This document shows positions 37,357 to 45,720 of a DNA stretch of 64,000 nt, one piece after another. The stretch's first letter is position 1. Every line of letters begins with the position of its first letter. The translations under genes and the position numbers were made by a program. The notes below the pieces were generated by a model. That model worked only from the letters and a program-made list of their open reading frames with translations, was not told the DNA's origin and did not search any database. Location: NCBI RefSeq assembly GCF_902859725.1, contig NZ_CADIJP010000017.1, positions 62,001-126,000 of the forward strand, read 5' to 3'. Source of the DNA: Achromobacter mucicolens (GTDB lineage Bacteria > Pseudomonadota > Gammaproteobacteria > Burkholderiales > Burkholderiaceae_B).

Positions 37357-38958
37357 ATGACTCAGAACATCCATATCGATTTGGGCCGTCCACTGCTTGT
37401 GGACGGCAAGCCTGCGCGGTATCAGTCGGTTTGGCTGCTGCTAAGGGTCTGGTACGCGCAGCAGACCGGTGAGGGGGCTGTGCCCGGGTCGTCATTGCAG
37501 GCCCGATATCCGGGCAACGCCAATTTGCGCATGTTTGTTTCCCGCGCGTTTCGGGATTTCGCAATGTGGGGCGTGGAGGTGGGGTGGGGAAACGCCATTG
37601 ACTTGCCGCCTGCGCTGCTCAATGCGTCACGGCGCAGCCAGGGACCATTCTGGATGACGCAGGCGCAGGCAGATAGGGTGCTGTGCCGCCATGGTGCGGC
37701 GCCGGCAAGCCTGGACCTCGTGGCGAACTTTCTGGGATTGAGTGGGCATGTGCCCCCGCGCGCAGATCTGCTGCAATACGTGACCCAGGAGGGGGATTAC
37801 TGGAATCACCTGACCCAGGCCATGCGGCTGGCGCGAGATGGCATGGCGACGACGGGTATGAATTGGGCGGCGAGTTATCGGGCCGCCGACCGAACGGCGC
37901 TGGACGACTTTCAGCGAGCGTTGGCCATACTGAAAGAGAGTCTGGCATGGCGTCGTCACGGTAACGTAAGGCGCAGCGAGGCCGCGTTGAACAGGCTGGG
38001 AAAAATTCTCCAGTCAGAAGCCGTCGGTCCATCCATGCCGACCTTGTCGGCAATGGCGTCGGTTGCCACAGCCTGGAATAGCTATGCGCGCGGGGATATC
38101 CGGCAATCTCATGCCGGGCTGGACCGTCTGGTGGCGGACCAGTTTCTGGCGCCGGTCATTCGCTACAACCCCCGTGTGCGATTTGAGTATCTGAATCTGC
38201 GTGCCCTGCTGCACAAAGGCAGCGCTCTCGAAGACAAAAGCGCGGATCGAGTCATGAGAATGAACGAGGCGGAGAAGGCGATTAGCGCCTTGTCGGAAGC
38301 GCTGCAGGCCGCTTACGAGGCGGACTCTGTCGAGGCTGCTCAGGATGTGGCGGCAAACATCGGATGGACGTTGTGGTTGTTCTGGCAGCAGAGATTGCTT
38401 GCTGTCATCAACGACCAGGACGTTCATTCGGTACAAGGAACATCGCTACGCTGGCTGGGGCTGTCGGAATGGATATGCGACCGCTTTGGCGTCGGCGGCA
38501 GTTCTGCCTGGAATACGGTATTCGTGCTCCGCATCGCGCGTGGGGGCTGCGACGACAGAAGCGGGGACCTGAAGCGATTTCAATCGCAATCGCCCCTTCC
38601 AGTGGACAAAATGCTGGAGGCGGTCAAGCCGTTTGAAGCCGCCTTTTCGCGCGCCAAGGGCTACGCAGACTGGTCGAATGTCGCGGCCTTTACGCTTGAG
38701 GAAAATGATGCGGGCCGGGTTTTCTATGGGGCTCATCAGGTGGCCAACCTGCTGCTTGAATTTGTCTGGTTTCGCACGCACAGCAAGGGGCTGACTCGTG
38801 AAGTGTTTGCGGCGGTGGAGCGGCTGGCACACATCGTCCAAGGGTTGGGTCCCGGCCAACGACGCTTTTTCAGGGAAAGCCTCAAGGCTTTGCCGGAGCC
38901 GCTCCAGATCGCAGCAAAGGATGCGGCGGCTTCACGCAGGGTCAAGAAGCCGGCGTGA
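37357..38958 (+). CDS. Hypothetical 533-aa protein divergent from the beta-lactamase
   Basis: Cytoplasmic protein with no export signal or membrane segment. Residues 1-95 (LLVDGKPARYQSVWLLLRVWYAQ, then LRMFVSRAFRDFAMWGVEVGWG) could be a winged-helix DNA-binding region; the remainder is Ala/Leu-rich and helical, like a TPR-type solenoid (repeated runs around 155-245 and 285-350). I do not recognise a family. Its start is 101 bp from the divergent blaOXA start, so it could regulate or share a promoter with it; that is inference. Confidence 0.7.
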   Translation: MTQNIHIDLGRPLLVDGKPARYQSVWLLLRVWYAQQTGEGAVPGSSLQARYPGNANLRMFVSRAFRDFAMWGVEVGWGNAIDLPPALLNASRRSQGPFWMTQAQADRVLCRHGAAPASLDLVANFLGLSGHVPPRADLLQYVTQEGDYWNHLTQAMRLARDGMATTGMNWAASYRAADRTALDDFQRALAILKESLAWRRHGNVRRSEAALNRLGKILQSEAVGPSMPTLSAMASVATAWNSYARGDIRQSHAGLDRLVADQFLAPVIRYNPRVRFEYLNLRALLHKGSALEDKSADRVMRMNEAEKAISALSEALQAAYEADSVEAAQDVAANIGWTLWLFWQQRLLAVINDQDVHSVQGTSLRWLGLSEWICDRFGVGGSSAWNTVFVLRIARGGCDDRSGDLKRFQSQSPLPVDKMLEAVKPFEAAFSRAKGYADWSNVAAFTLEENDAGRVFYGAHQVANLLLEFVWFRTHSKGLTREVFAAVERLAHIVQGLGPGQRRFFRESLKALPEPLQIAAKDAAASRRVKKPA

Positions 38959-38973
38959 TTGACGTTCCTCGCG

Positions 38974-39840
38974 TTACTCCTCGCGCAGGCACCCCAGAAA
39001 TGCCGCCGTCAAACTCGACTCGGCCTGTTGCTGCGCGGCAAGGATATAGCGAGAGAACACGATCGTCGGCGAAAACGGCAAGCTGGTGACGCCGGGAATC
39101 TTCAAGGTGCGCATCACAAGAGGATTGACCACGCTTACCCCAAGCCCCATCGCCACCATGCGGCAGATCGTGGCTGCGTAGGGCGTATCCAGGATGAGCT
39201 TGCGGCGATCGGGAACAAATGCGGCGTCGATCGCCGCGCGCGTGCCGTCGCCCTGGGTAAGCGAGACGAACGGCTCATCAACAAGGTCCCCGGCATTTAC
39301 CCGCCGCTTGCGCGCGAGACGATGCCCATTGGGAACGATGCACACCCCTTCATCCTCCGCCCAGAGGTTGACGGCGACACCGGGCGTATCGGCCAGATAC
39401 GAGACCAGGCCCACGTCGCAATAGCGCGTTGCGGTCCATTTGGCGACGGTGGGCGAGTCGCCCGTGTGAATCGATACCGGCACGTCGGGGAAGTGTTGCC
39501 GGAACTTGCGCATCACTTCCGGCATGACGCTCATGGCGATGGATGGCACGGCGCCGATACGCAACGTGCCGGGGCCCACTTGCCGAATCAGACGCGCAGC
39601 ATCTGCCAACGCATCCATGCCGAGAAACGCGCGTTGCACCTCCCGGTAGAACGCTTCGGCTTCCGGCGTGGGAATCAGTCCGCCCGGCCGGCGTTCAAAC
39701 AATCGAAATCCGGTAGCGGCTTCCAGTTGCCCGATTACCCGGCTGATATTGGACTGCGAGGTGTGGAGTTCACCCGCAGCCAGCGTCATGGAGCGCGTCA
39801 GCATCACCACGCGAAACGTCTCGATGTGTTTGAACTTCAT
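38974..39840 (-). CDS. LysR-family regulator
   Basis: 288-aa regulator starting MKFKHIETFRVVMLTRSMTLAAGELHTSQSNISRVIGQLE (HTH about 15-40). Effector domain from about 90 (LRIGAVPSIAMSVMPEVMRKF). ATG 39840 is used; a longer in-frame start is less likely. Divergent from the lyase/receptor pair at 39988-42517, which it probably controls. Confidence 0.88.
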   Translation of the reverse strand: MKFKHIETFRVVMLTRSMTLAAGELHTSQSNISRVIGQLEAATGFRLFERRPGGLIPTPEAEAFYREVQRAFLGMDALADAARLIRQVGPGTLRIGAVPSIAMSVMPEVMRKFRQHFPDVPVSIHTGDSPTVAKWTATRYCDVGLVSYLADTPGVAVNLWAEDEGVCIVPNGHRLARKRRVNAGDLVDEPFVSLTQGDGTRAAIDAAFVPDRRKLILDTPYAATICRMVAMGLGVSVVNPLVMRTLKIPGVTSLPFSPTIVFSRYILAAQQQAESSLTAAFLGCLREE

Positions 39841-39987
39841 CCGTGAATCCCCCGTATGTGAGTCGCAGCATATCAAAACTGCATGCGTAAGCCGAATACT
39901 GTCATTTGACGTAATGTCGATCGATTTTCATACTCCAGCCATACATCGGATCGGGCGCCTTGCACGGGCAACAGGAGCAGGAAGATC

Positions 39988-41499
39988 ATGGAATCGAAGG
40001 TCAGTCGCAGATTGCAGCAAGCTACCGCGCAGGAAGTCTGCGACCACATTTATCTGCCGCGGTTGAATCGCGAGTTCGTTAGTGGCTTTGACTACCTGTC
40101 GGATATCAATCAAGCCCATTTGCTGATGCTATTGCGCGCGGGCCTGATGCCGCGAGAGCCGGCCATCAGCCTGGCTCGCGCGCTGCAGCGAATGGAGCGC
40201 GATGGCGCCGCTGCGGTGCCGCTGGACCCGCAGCGGGAAGACGCGTACTTCAATTACGAAGCCCACCTCATGGGCCTGGCGGGATCGGACGTGGGCGGCC
40301 GCCTGCATGTGGCGCGCAGTCGCAATGACATCCTTGCCACGCATGACCGGTTGCGAGCGCGCGACGCTGGATTGAACGTCCTTGACGGGCTCAATGCCGT
40401 GCGAGAAGTGGCGATATCTCGCGCCGAGCAGTACGCCGGCGTGGTCATGCCCGGCTACACGCATCTGCAATCCGCGCAACCCATCACCTATGGCCACTAC
40501 CTGGCCGCCGCGGCCGATGCCATCGCCCGCGATGCGGCCCGCATCGAACAGGCGTTGGCGCATATCGATGCATGCCCGCTGGGCGCTGGTGCGCTGGCGG
40601 GAACAACGTTTCCCATCCAGCGCGAAGAGACGGCGCGTCTGCTGGGCTTTGACCGCTGCGTCGACAATTCATTGGATGCCGTGGCGTCGCGGGACTTTGC
40701 CTGGGAACTGATGTCGGCGATGACCATCGCCTCATTGACCTGGGGCAGAATCGCGCAGGACTTCTATGTGTGGGCTACCCCTGAGTTCGGGCTTGTCAAT
40801 TTTCCCGATCGCGTGGCCGGCACGTCCAGCATCATGCCGCAGAAGAAAAACCCGGTGGTGGTCGAGTATCTGAAAGGTAAAACCAGCCACCTGATCGCCC
40901 TGTTCACCGCGTCGATGACCGCGGTGAAGGGCACGCACTTCACGCATAGCGGCGATGGCAACAGGGAGAGCATGCGCAGCTTCTGGGAATCGGCCGACGA
41001 GTGCGTTCGCTGCCTGGCGCTTTTCCGGCTGGTGCTGGACGCCGCAGAACCCGTCGAAAAGACCATGCTGCACAGGGCAAAGACCGATTTCTCCACGGCG
41101 ACCGATCTGGCGGATGCGCTGGTGCGTGAATCGGGGCTGTCGTTCCGGGAAGCGCATCACGCGGTGGGCGCCGTGGTGTACCAAGCCATTGAAGCCAAGC
41201 TGTGTGCCGATGAAATTACCGTCGAGATGGTGAACGCCGCGGCGTCGGAACAGACGGGACGCGATATCCATCTTGACGCGGCAACCGTTCAACGTTGTCT
41301 GGATCCACAGGCGAGCGTGCAGGCCCGTTCCGCCTATGGCGGCCCCGCGCCTGCGCAATTGTCGAAGCGCATTGAAGACCTGCGCCGCGCGCTGGCTGGC
41401 TCCCGGTCCCTGGCGGCGTCCCGGCGCGAGGCGATTGCCGCGGCAAGGTCCACGTTGAAGAAAGAGATCGCGGTGCTGGCAATGGCGCCGCTGGACTAA
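39988..41499 (+). CDS. Argininosuccinate-lyase-like C-N lyase
   Basis: 503-aa fumarase/aspartase-superfamily enzyme that eliminates an amine from a succinyl group to give fumarate. Signature GTSSIMPQKKNPVVVEYLKG contains the catalytic Ser; also HVARSRNDILATHDRL and GYTHLQSAQPITYGHY. It is linked to a LysR gene and a Bug receptor rather than arginine genes, so a catabolic N-succinyl substrate (such as an aminopolycarboxylate of the EDDS class) is plausible and housekeeping ArgH less so. AGGAAG precedes the ATG. Confidence 0.85.
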   Translation: MESKVSRRLQQATAQEVCDHIYLPRLNREFVSGFDYLSDINQAHLLMLLRAGLMPREPAISLARALQRMERDGAAAVPLDPQREDAYFNYEAHLMGLAGSDVGGRLHVARSRNDILATHDRLRARDAGLNVLDGLNAVREVAISRAEQYAGVVMPGYTHLQSAQPITYGHYLAAAADAIARDAARIEQALAHIDACPLGAGALAGTTFPIQREETARLLGFDRCVDNSLDAVASRDFAWELMSAMTIASLTWGRIAQDFYVWATPEFGLVNFPDRVAGTSSIMPQKKNPVVVEYLKGKTSHLIALFTASMTAVKGTHFTHSGDGNRESMRSFWESADECVRCLALFRLVLDAAEPVEKTMLHRAKTDFSTATDLADALVRESGLSFREAHHAVGAVVYQAIEAKLCADEITVEMVNAAASEQTGRDIHLDAATVQRCLDPQASVQARSAYGGPAPAQLSKRIEDLRRALAGSRSLAASRREAIAAARSTLKKEIAVLAMAPLD

Positions 41500-41551
41500 G
41501 GCCAAGTCGGGATCACGGCTTTCCTATTCTTATTACACAAGGGGTTCCACC

Positions 41552-42517
41552 ATGAAGCTTGCCATCACGATTGCCGCCGCCTCGGCGCTGGCATTTTCTT
41601 CCGCTGCGATTGCGGATGCCTATCCGACAAAGCCGATTCGGCTGATCATTCCATTTGCCGTGGGCGGCAGCACGGACAACCTGGGCCGCGTGCTGGCGGC
41701 GCGTTTGTCGGAGAAGCTTGGCCAGCAAGTGGTGGCCGACAACCGTCCGGGCGCGGGGGGCAACATTGGCACGGACCTCGTCGCCAAAGCACCCGCCGAT
41801 GGGTACACGCTGTTGTTCGCCACCGAGGGCACGTTGGGGATCAATCCTTCCCTCTACAAGAAGCTGCCGTTCGATCCGGAGAAGGACTTTACCCCTATCG
41901 CGCAATTTGCCAGTGTGCCCAACATCCTGGTCGTCAATCCCAAGGTGCAGGCCAAGACAGTGGAAGAACTTGCGGCCTATGCCAAGCGCAAGCCGGCCAG
42001 TCTGAACATGGGCTCGGCTGGCAACGGTACGACCAATCATCTGTCGGGTGAGTTGTTCCAGTCGATGACGGGCGCGTCCTTCACGCATGTGCCGTACAAA
42101 GGAAGCGGCCCCGCGATGGCGGATCTGTTGGCCGATCAGATCCAGCTGATGTTTGACAATCTGCCCGGCTCGTTGCCGCACGTGAAGGCCGGCAGCCTGC
42201 GAGCGTTGGCCGTGACCAGCGCCAAACGCTCGCCGCTGCTGCCGGATGTGCCGACCATGGCCGAGGCGGGCGTGCCCGGCTATGACGTGGAAGTGTGGTT
42301 CGGCGTAGCCGCGCCCAAAGGCCTGCCGGCGCAGACTTTGGCCACGCTCTCCAAGGCCATCACCGAGATCTCCCAGGAGCCGGCGACGATAGAGAAAATC
42401 CTGAACATTGGCGCCACGCCGCTTACGTCCACGCCTGCTGAGTTCGGCAGCCGGATCCAGGAGGCCCGGCTCAAATGGGCGCCGATCGTGGCGCATTCTG
42501 GCGCCAAGATCGACTAG
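41552..42517 (+). CDS. Bug/TctC-family receptor beside the C-N lyase
   Basis: 321 aa, signal peptide ending AIADA, motif YPTKPIRLIIPFAVGGSTDN, later NRPGAGGNIGTDLVAKAPADGYT and GNGTTNHLSGELFQSMTG. Binds a di- or tricarboxylate-like ligand in the periplasm. 52 bp after the lyase stop, same strand, with AAGGGG before the ATG. It probably captures the substrate of that lyase. Confidence 0.9.
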   Translation: MKLAITIAAASALAFSSAAIADAYPTKPIRLIIPFAVGGSTDNLGRVLAARLSEKLGQQVVADNRPGAGGNIGTDLVAKAPADGYTLLFATEGTLGINPSLYKKLPFDPEKDFTPIAQFASVPNILVVNPKVQAKTVEELAAYAKRKPASLNMGSAGNGTTNHLSGELFQSMTGASFTHVPYKGSGPAMADLLADQIQLMFDNLPGSLPHVKAGSLRALAVTSAKRSPLLPDVPTMAEAGVPGYDVEVWFGVAAPKGLPAQTLATLSKAITEISQEPATIEKILNIGATPLTSTPAEFGSRIQEARLKWAPIVAHSGAKID

Positions 42518-42527
42518 GACCCCTTGG

Positions 42528-43253
42528 CTACATCACCTTCACCGCCCGGCCGATGAACTGGATCGGACCGGTCGGCTTGCCGGTGGGCGAGCCATTGGGC
42601 GGTTCCAGCGTCAGTTCAAACAACTGGTTCGCTTCCAGCGGGGGCAGCTTGTCCAGGGCGATGCGCACCGGCTCGCCGGGTTTGATCAGGCCCAGTGACA
42701 CCGGGCCGGCCCAGCCGTCCGCCTTGGTCCAGAATTCCAGCGCACGATCGGCTGGGACCTGCATGGCCGCGATCGGCACCAGTTGCACCTCGCGTTGACC
42801 CGCGCTGGCCTGCACCACCCAGCCCGGCGTCTGCGATTGAGGCGCGACCAGCACCACCATGTACTGCACGGGACCTGGAGTTTGCGCTGGCCGTAGCGCC
42901 AGCGTGCCGGCCAGGACCAATGCGGCGGCCAGGCCGCTGGCGGCTGCGCCGCGCCAGAAGAAGAGGCTATCCCACCAGCCTGGACGCGCGGGCTGGCCGG
43001 CTTGCCGCGCCGCGTGCTGGCGGTCCAGCGTCTTGGCGATGCGTGGCCACAGGCCGGGCGAGGGCTCGACCGGTTCGGTCAGGCTGGTCAGCGGCAGCAG
43101 GCGCGCTTCCCATCGGTCGACGGCGGCGCGCAAGGCGGCGTCGTGCGGCAGGCGGGCGTTGACCTCCTGGCGGCGCGCGCCGGACAAGGTGCCGAGCACG
43201 TACTCGCCAGCCAATTCGTCCAGGTTTTCGGGGGGGACTGTCGGGGCGCTCAT
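42528..43253 (-). CDS. RskA-like anti-sigma factor (locus 1)
   Basis: 241 aa. N-terminal anti-sigma zone (ELAGEYVLGTLSGARRQEV, DRWEARLLPL, WPRIAKTLD), one transmembrane helix around 100-120 (GAAASGLAAALVLAGTLAL) and a C-terminal RskA-type extracytoplasmic domain ending LTLEPPNGSPTGKPTGPIQ. ATG 43253 overlaps the sigma stop (ATGA). It should hold the sigma factor inactive at the membrane. Paralogue of 54215. Confidence 0.87.
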   Translation of the reverse strand: MSAPTVPPENLDELAGEYVLGTLSGARRQEVNARLPHDAALRAAVDRWEARLLPLTSLTEPVEPSPGLWPRIAKTLDRQHAARQAGQPARPGWWDSLFFWRGAAASGLAAALVLAGTLALRPAQTPGPVQYMVVLVAPQSQTPGWVVQASAGQREVQLVPIAAMQVPADRALEFWTKADGWAGPVSLGLIKPGEPVRIALDKLPPLEANQLFELTLEPPNGSPTGKPTGPIQFIGRAVKVM

Positions 43254-43819
43254 GCCAGGCATTCCTTCAGCGCTTTCAGGCTGCGTTTGATCCAGGCTTT
43301 GACGGTGCCCAGGGGCGCGCCCAGGCGCTGTGCGATTTCGCTGTGCGACAGGCCGTCCACGTAGGCGTGCAGCACACAGTTGCGGCGCACGGGTTCCAGT
43401 TGTTCCAGGCAGGGGCCGATGCGGCCGGCGCTGTCGCGCCAGTCGAAGGCGTCGCGTGTGTCGTGCCAGGCGTCGATCGCGTCGCGCGCATCCAGCGCGG
43501 CGGCGGTGTCGTCGTCAACGGCGGTTTCATGGCGGCTGTCTCGCACGGCGTTCAGTGCCAGATTGCGCGCCACGCTGTAAAGCCAGCCACGGGCCGAGCC
43601 GCGTGTGGCGTCAAAGCTGCCGGCCCGGTTCCAGATATTGACGAAGGCATCGTGCACGATGTCTTCAGCCCGGGCGCGGTCACGGACAATGCGCTGGGCA
43701 ACGCCCAGCAGCCGCGGGCCTTCGTGGCGGTACAGGGCTTCCAGCGCCGAGCGGCGCCCTGCGGCGCACTGCTCGAGGGCTGCTTCGTAATCGAAATCCG
43801 GAACAGGTCGGTTTGGCAT
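43250..43819 (-). CDS. ECF sigma factor (locus 1)
   Basis: 189-aa RpoE-like sigma: region 2 (RIVRDRARAEDIVHDAFVNIWNRAG) and region 4 HTH (LEPVRRNCVLHAYVDGLSHSEIAQRLGAPLGTVKAWIKRSLKALKECL). Paralogous to 53673. ATG 43819 is preferred to longer starts; its ribosome site is weak. No ECF-type promoter was seen directly in front of it; it may be read from the DUF3455 promoter, 109 bp further upstream across the DUF3455 gene. Confidence 0.9.
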   Translation of the reverse strand: MPNRPVPDFDYEAALEQCAAGRRSALEALYRHEGPRLLGVAQRIVRDRARAEDIVHDAFVNIWNRAGSFDATRGSARGWLYSVARNLALNAVRDSRHETAVDDDTAAALDARDAIDAWHDTRDAFDWRDSAGRIGPCLEQLEPVRRNCVLHAYVDGLSHSEIAQRLGAPLGTVKAWIKRSLKALKECLA

Positions 43820-43927
43820 GCGCGCGGGGCAAGGGGTGATGGGCTCGGACCGGGCAGGCGAGCCCCGGCATCGGCGGCGGATCCGGGCACATGTTACCGG
43901 ACTCCTGCCGCCTTGGCCCACCGGGTG

Positions 43928-44473
43928 TCAGTTAGCCTTCCAGAAGATGTAGTCGGCCTGGTACGACACTTGACTGCGTTGGCCGGCCTTGGTGCAGGGC
44001 GTCTGGGGCGCCACGCCGCCCTTGAGCGCCGTGCGCTGGATGTAAGCGACGCCGGTCATGGCGCCAGCGCCCATGGCGGGATTGGCCTTGACCAGTTGAT
44101 AGGGCAGGTTGCCCGTGCCGGCCGGCGCCACGGCGACCTGCGTGCCGGTCAGCTTGGAGCCGTCCGCGGCCTCCCAGGTGGCGGGCGGGCCGTAATAGGT
44201 GCCGACCTGCTTGCCTTGGCGGTCTTTCAGAACCGCCTTCGGACCGGCGAACACCCATTCCATCTGATCCTTGGCGTCTGCCTTCGCGCGGCATTCATAG
44301 GTGATCTCGCCCGTGCCGACGGTTTCCCAGGCCACTTTGTGGCCGGCGGGCACCTGGACGGCGGCGGGCAGGGCGTCTTGCGAGGCGGCAATGGCCGGGG
44401 CTTGCAGCATGGCGCTAGCGGCCAGCAGGGCAACGGTGAAAAGGCCGGTGGCGGGGGTGGGGCGAGTCGTCAT
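43928..44473 (-). CDS. Secreted DUF3455 protein
   Basis: 181-aa exported protein, signal peptide about 1-29 (ends AIAAS). The body (VAWETVGTGEITYECRAKADAKDQMEWVFAGPKAVL, later TYYGPPATWEAADGSKLTG) is DUF3455, often found beside ECF sigma genes; function unknown. AGGAG lies 8 bp before the ATG. Stop is 108 bp from the sigma start. A candidate ECF promoter and an 8-bp hairpin precede it. Confidence 0.82.
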   Translation of the reverse strand: MTTRPTPATGLFTVALLAASAMLQAPAIAASQDALPAAVQVPAGHKVAWETVGTGEITYECRAKADAKDQMEWVFAGPKAVLKDRQGKQVGTYYGPPATWEAADGSKLTGTQVAVAPAGTGNLPYQLVKANPAMGAGAMTGVAYIQRTALKGGVAPQTPCTKAGQRSQVSYQADYIFWKAN

Positions 44474-44507
44474 GAGCGGTCTCCTGCGCAATGGGAATTT
44501 GCGGATA

Positions 44508-44528
44508 CGGCGCACGGAATGTGCGCCG
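44508..44528 (-). other. Hairpin at the expected 5' end of the DUF3455 mRNA
   Basis: Perfect 8-bp arms CGGCGCAC and GTGCGCCG around GGAAT. It begins just downstream of the candidate promoter, so the transcript would start in a stable stem. Confidence 0.5.
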
Positions 44529-44535
44529 TTGCAGG

Positions 44536-44564
44536 TACTACACGCGGGAGACGCGATTGGATGC
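44536..44564 (-). promoter_or_regulatory. Candidate ECF promoter for DUF3455
   Basis: Minus strand: TGCATCC with GCATCC at 44564-44559, 17-nt spacer, then GTAGTA (44541-44536). An A-tract (44585-44578) lies upstream. Matches the motif before the lipid cluster. Confidence 0.55.
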
Positions 44565-44665
44565 AGGGCGGCGGAAATTTTTTTTCGGCTGGCATTGGGC
44601 ACAGGGTTTTGGCATCTGGATCAGGCTTGGCAACAACCCCAACGCGTGCCGGCGCCAGGCCGAAA

Positions 44666-45676
44666 TCAATCCATCTTCAACCCGGCGGTTTTGGCAACCG
44701 CCGCCCACTTTTGAACCTCGCTTGCAATAAACGCCGTGAAATCCTGCGGGCTGCGAAGGGTGACGGCGTTGCCGGTCGCCTTGAGCGGCTTGATCACGTC
44801 CGGGTCAGTCAACGCGGCCCGCGTGGCTTCTGATAGCCGGTCGCGAATCGCATCGGGCAAGCCTGCGGGCGCCGACAGTCCCGTCCATGAGACGGCATCG
44901 AAGTCGGGGTATCCCGATTCTGCGACGGTGGGCAGGTCCGGAAACAAGAGGCTGCGTTGGGCCCCGGTCGAAGCCAGTACGCGAAGCTTGCCTGCCCGCA
45001 CATGCGGCTCCAGCGTATCGGCCACCATGACCAGGATGGGGACTTGCCCGCCGATGACGTCGGTGACGGCCTGAGATGCGCCCTTGTACGGGATGTGCTG
45101 CACCTTGAGGTCCGCCCGTTGCTTGAGCAGTTCGAAGGCAAGGTTGCCTGACGAGCCGGCGCCCGGACTGGCGTAGTTGAACTTGTCGGGCGATTTGCGC
45201 AGCAGGCTGACCAGTTCGGCCAATGTGGTGGCAGGGAATTCCGGGTTGACGGCGATGACGTTAGGACTGGATGTGATGCTGCTGATATGGGTGAAATCCT
45301 TGATTGGATCGTATGGCATGGCGTCATAAAGGGCGGCGTTGGCGGCGTGGGTGCCCACCCCGGACATCAGCAGCGTGTAGCCATCAGGTTTGGCGCGTGC
45401 AACGACTGCCGATCCAATGTTGCCGCTGGCGCCCGCGCGATTTTCGACGATGACGGTCTGACCGAGCTGCGTGGACAAGGCACGGGCCAGAATCCGTCCC
45501 GTGACATCGGTGGTGCCGCCTGGCGGAAAGGGCACGATCAAGGTGATGGGTTTGGCAGGCCACGGCTCGGCGGCATGGGCTGCCGGGGCACACACGCCTG
45601 ACAAGGCCAGTGCCACGAGCAGGGTGGAAAAGCGGCGCCGCGAGGGGCGTGGTCGATAAGTGTTTTGGCTGCGCAT
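44666..45676 (-). CDS. Bug/TctC-family receptor beside the enolase-superfamily gene
   Basis: 336 aa. Signal peptide with basic n-region (RPRPSRRRFSTLLVALALSG) ending AHAA; motif WPAKPITLIVPFPPGGTTDVTG; then NRAGASGNIGSAVVARAKPDGYT and PYKGASQAVTDVIGGQVP. ATG 45676 has AGGAG upstream. 44 bp after the enolase-superfamily gene, so probably cotranscribed with it and binding its substrate or precursor. Confidence 0.9.
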   Translation of the reverse strand: MRSQNTYRPRPSRRRFSTLLVALALSGVCAPAAHAAEPWPAKPITLIVPFPPGGTTDVTGRILARALSTQLGQTVIVENRAGASGNIGSAVVARAKPDGYTLLMSGVGTHAANAALYDAMPYDPIKDFTHISSITSSPNVIAVNPEFPATTLAELVSLLRKSPDKFNYASPGAGSSGNLAFELLKQRADLKVQHIPYKGASQAVTDVIGGQVPILVMVADTLEPHVRAGKLRVLASTGAQRSLLFPDLPTVAESGYPDFDAVSWTGLSAPAGLPDAIRDRLSEATRAALTDPDVIKPLKATGNAVTLRSPQDFTAFIASEVQKWAAVAKTAGLKMD

Positions 45677-45720
45677 GTTGTCTCCTGATTTGGTTTTGAT
45701 GTGTCGCGGCAGGGGGCGTC

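Noticed and set aside
40129-41505. Minus-strand frames over the argininosuccinate-lyase-like gene
   Set aside because: They are shadows of a clearly conserved + strand enzyme.
44578-44585. Run of eight T on the + strand taken as a terminator tail
   Set aside because: No + strand gene precedes it; for the minus-strand genes it is an A-tract upstream of a promoter.
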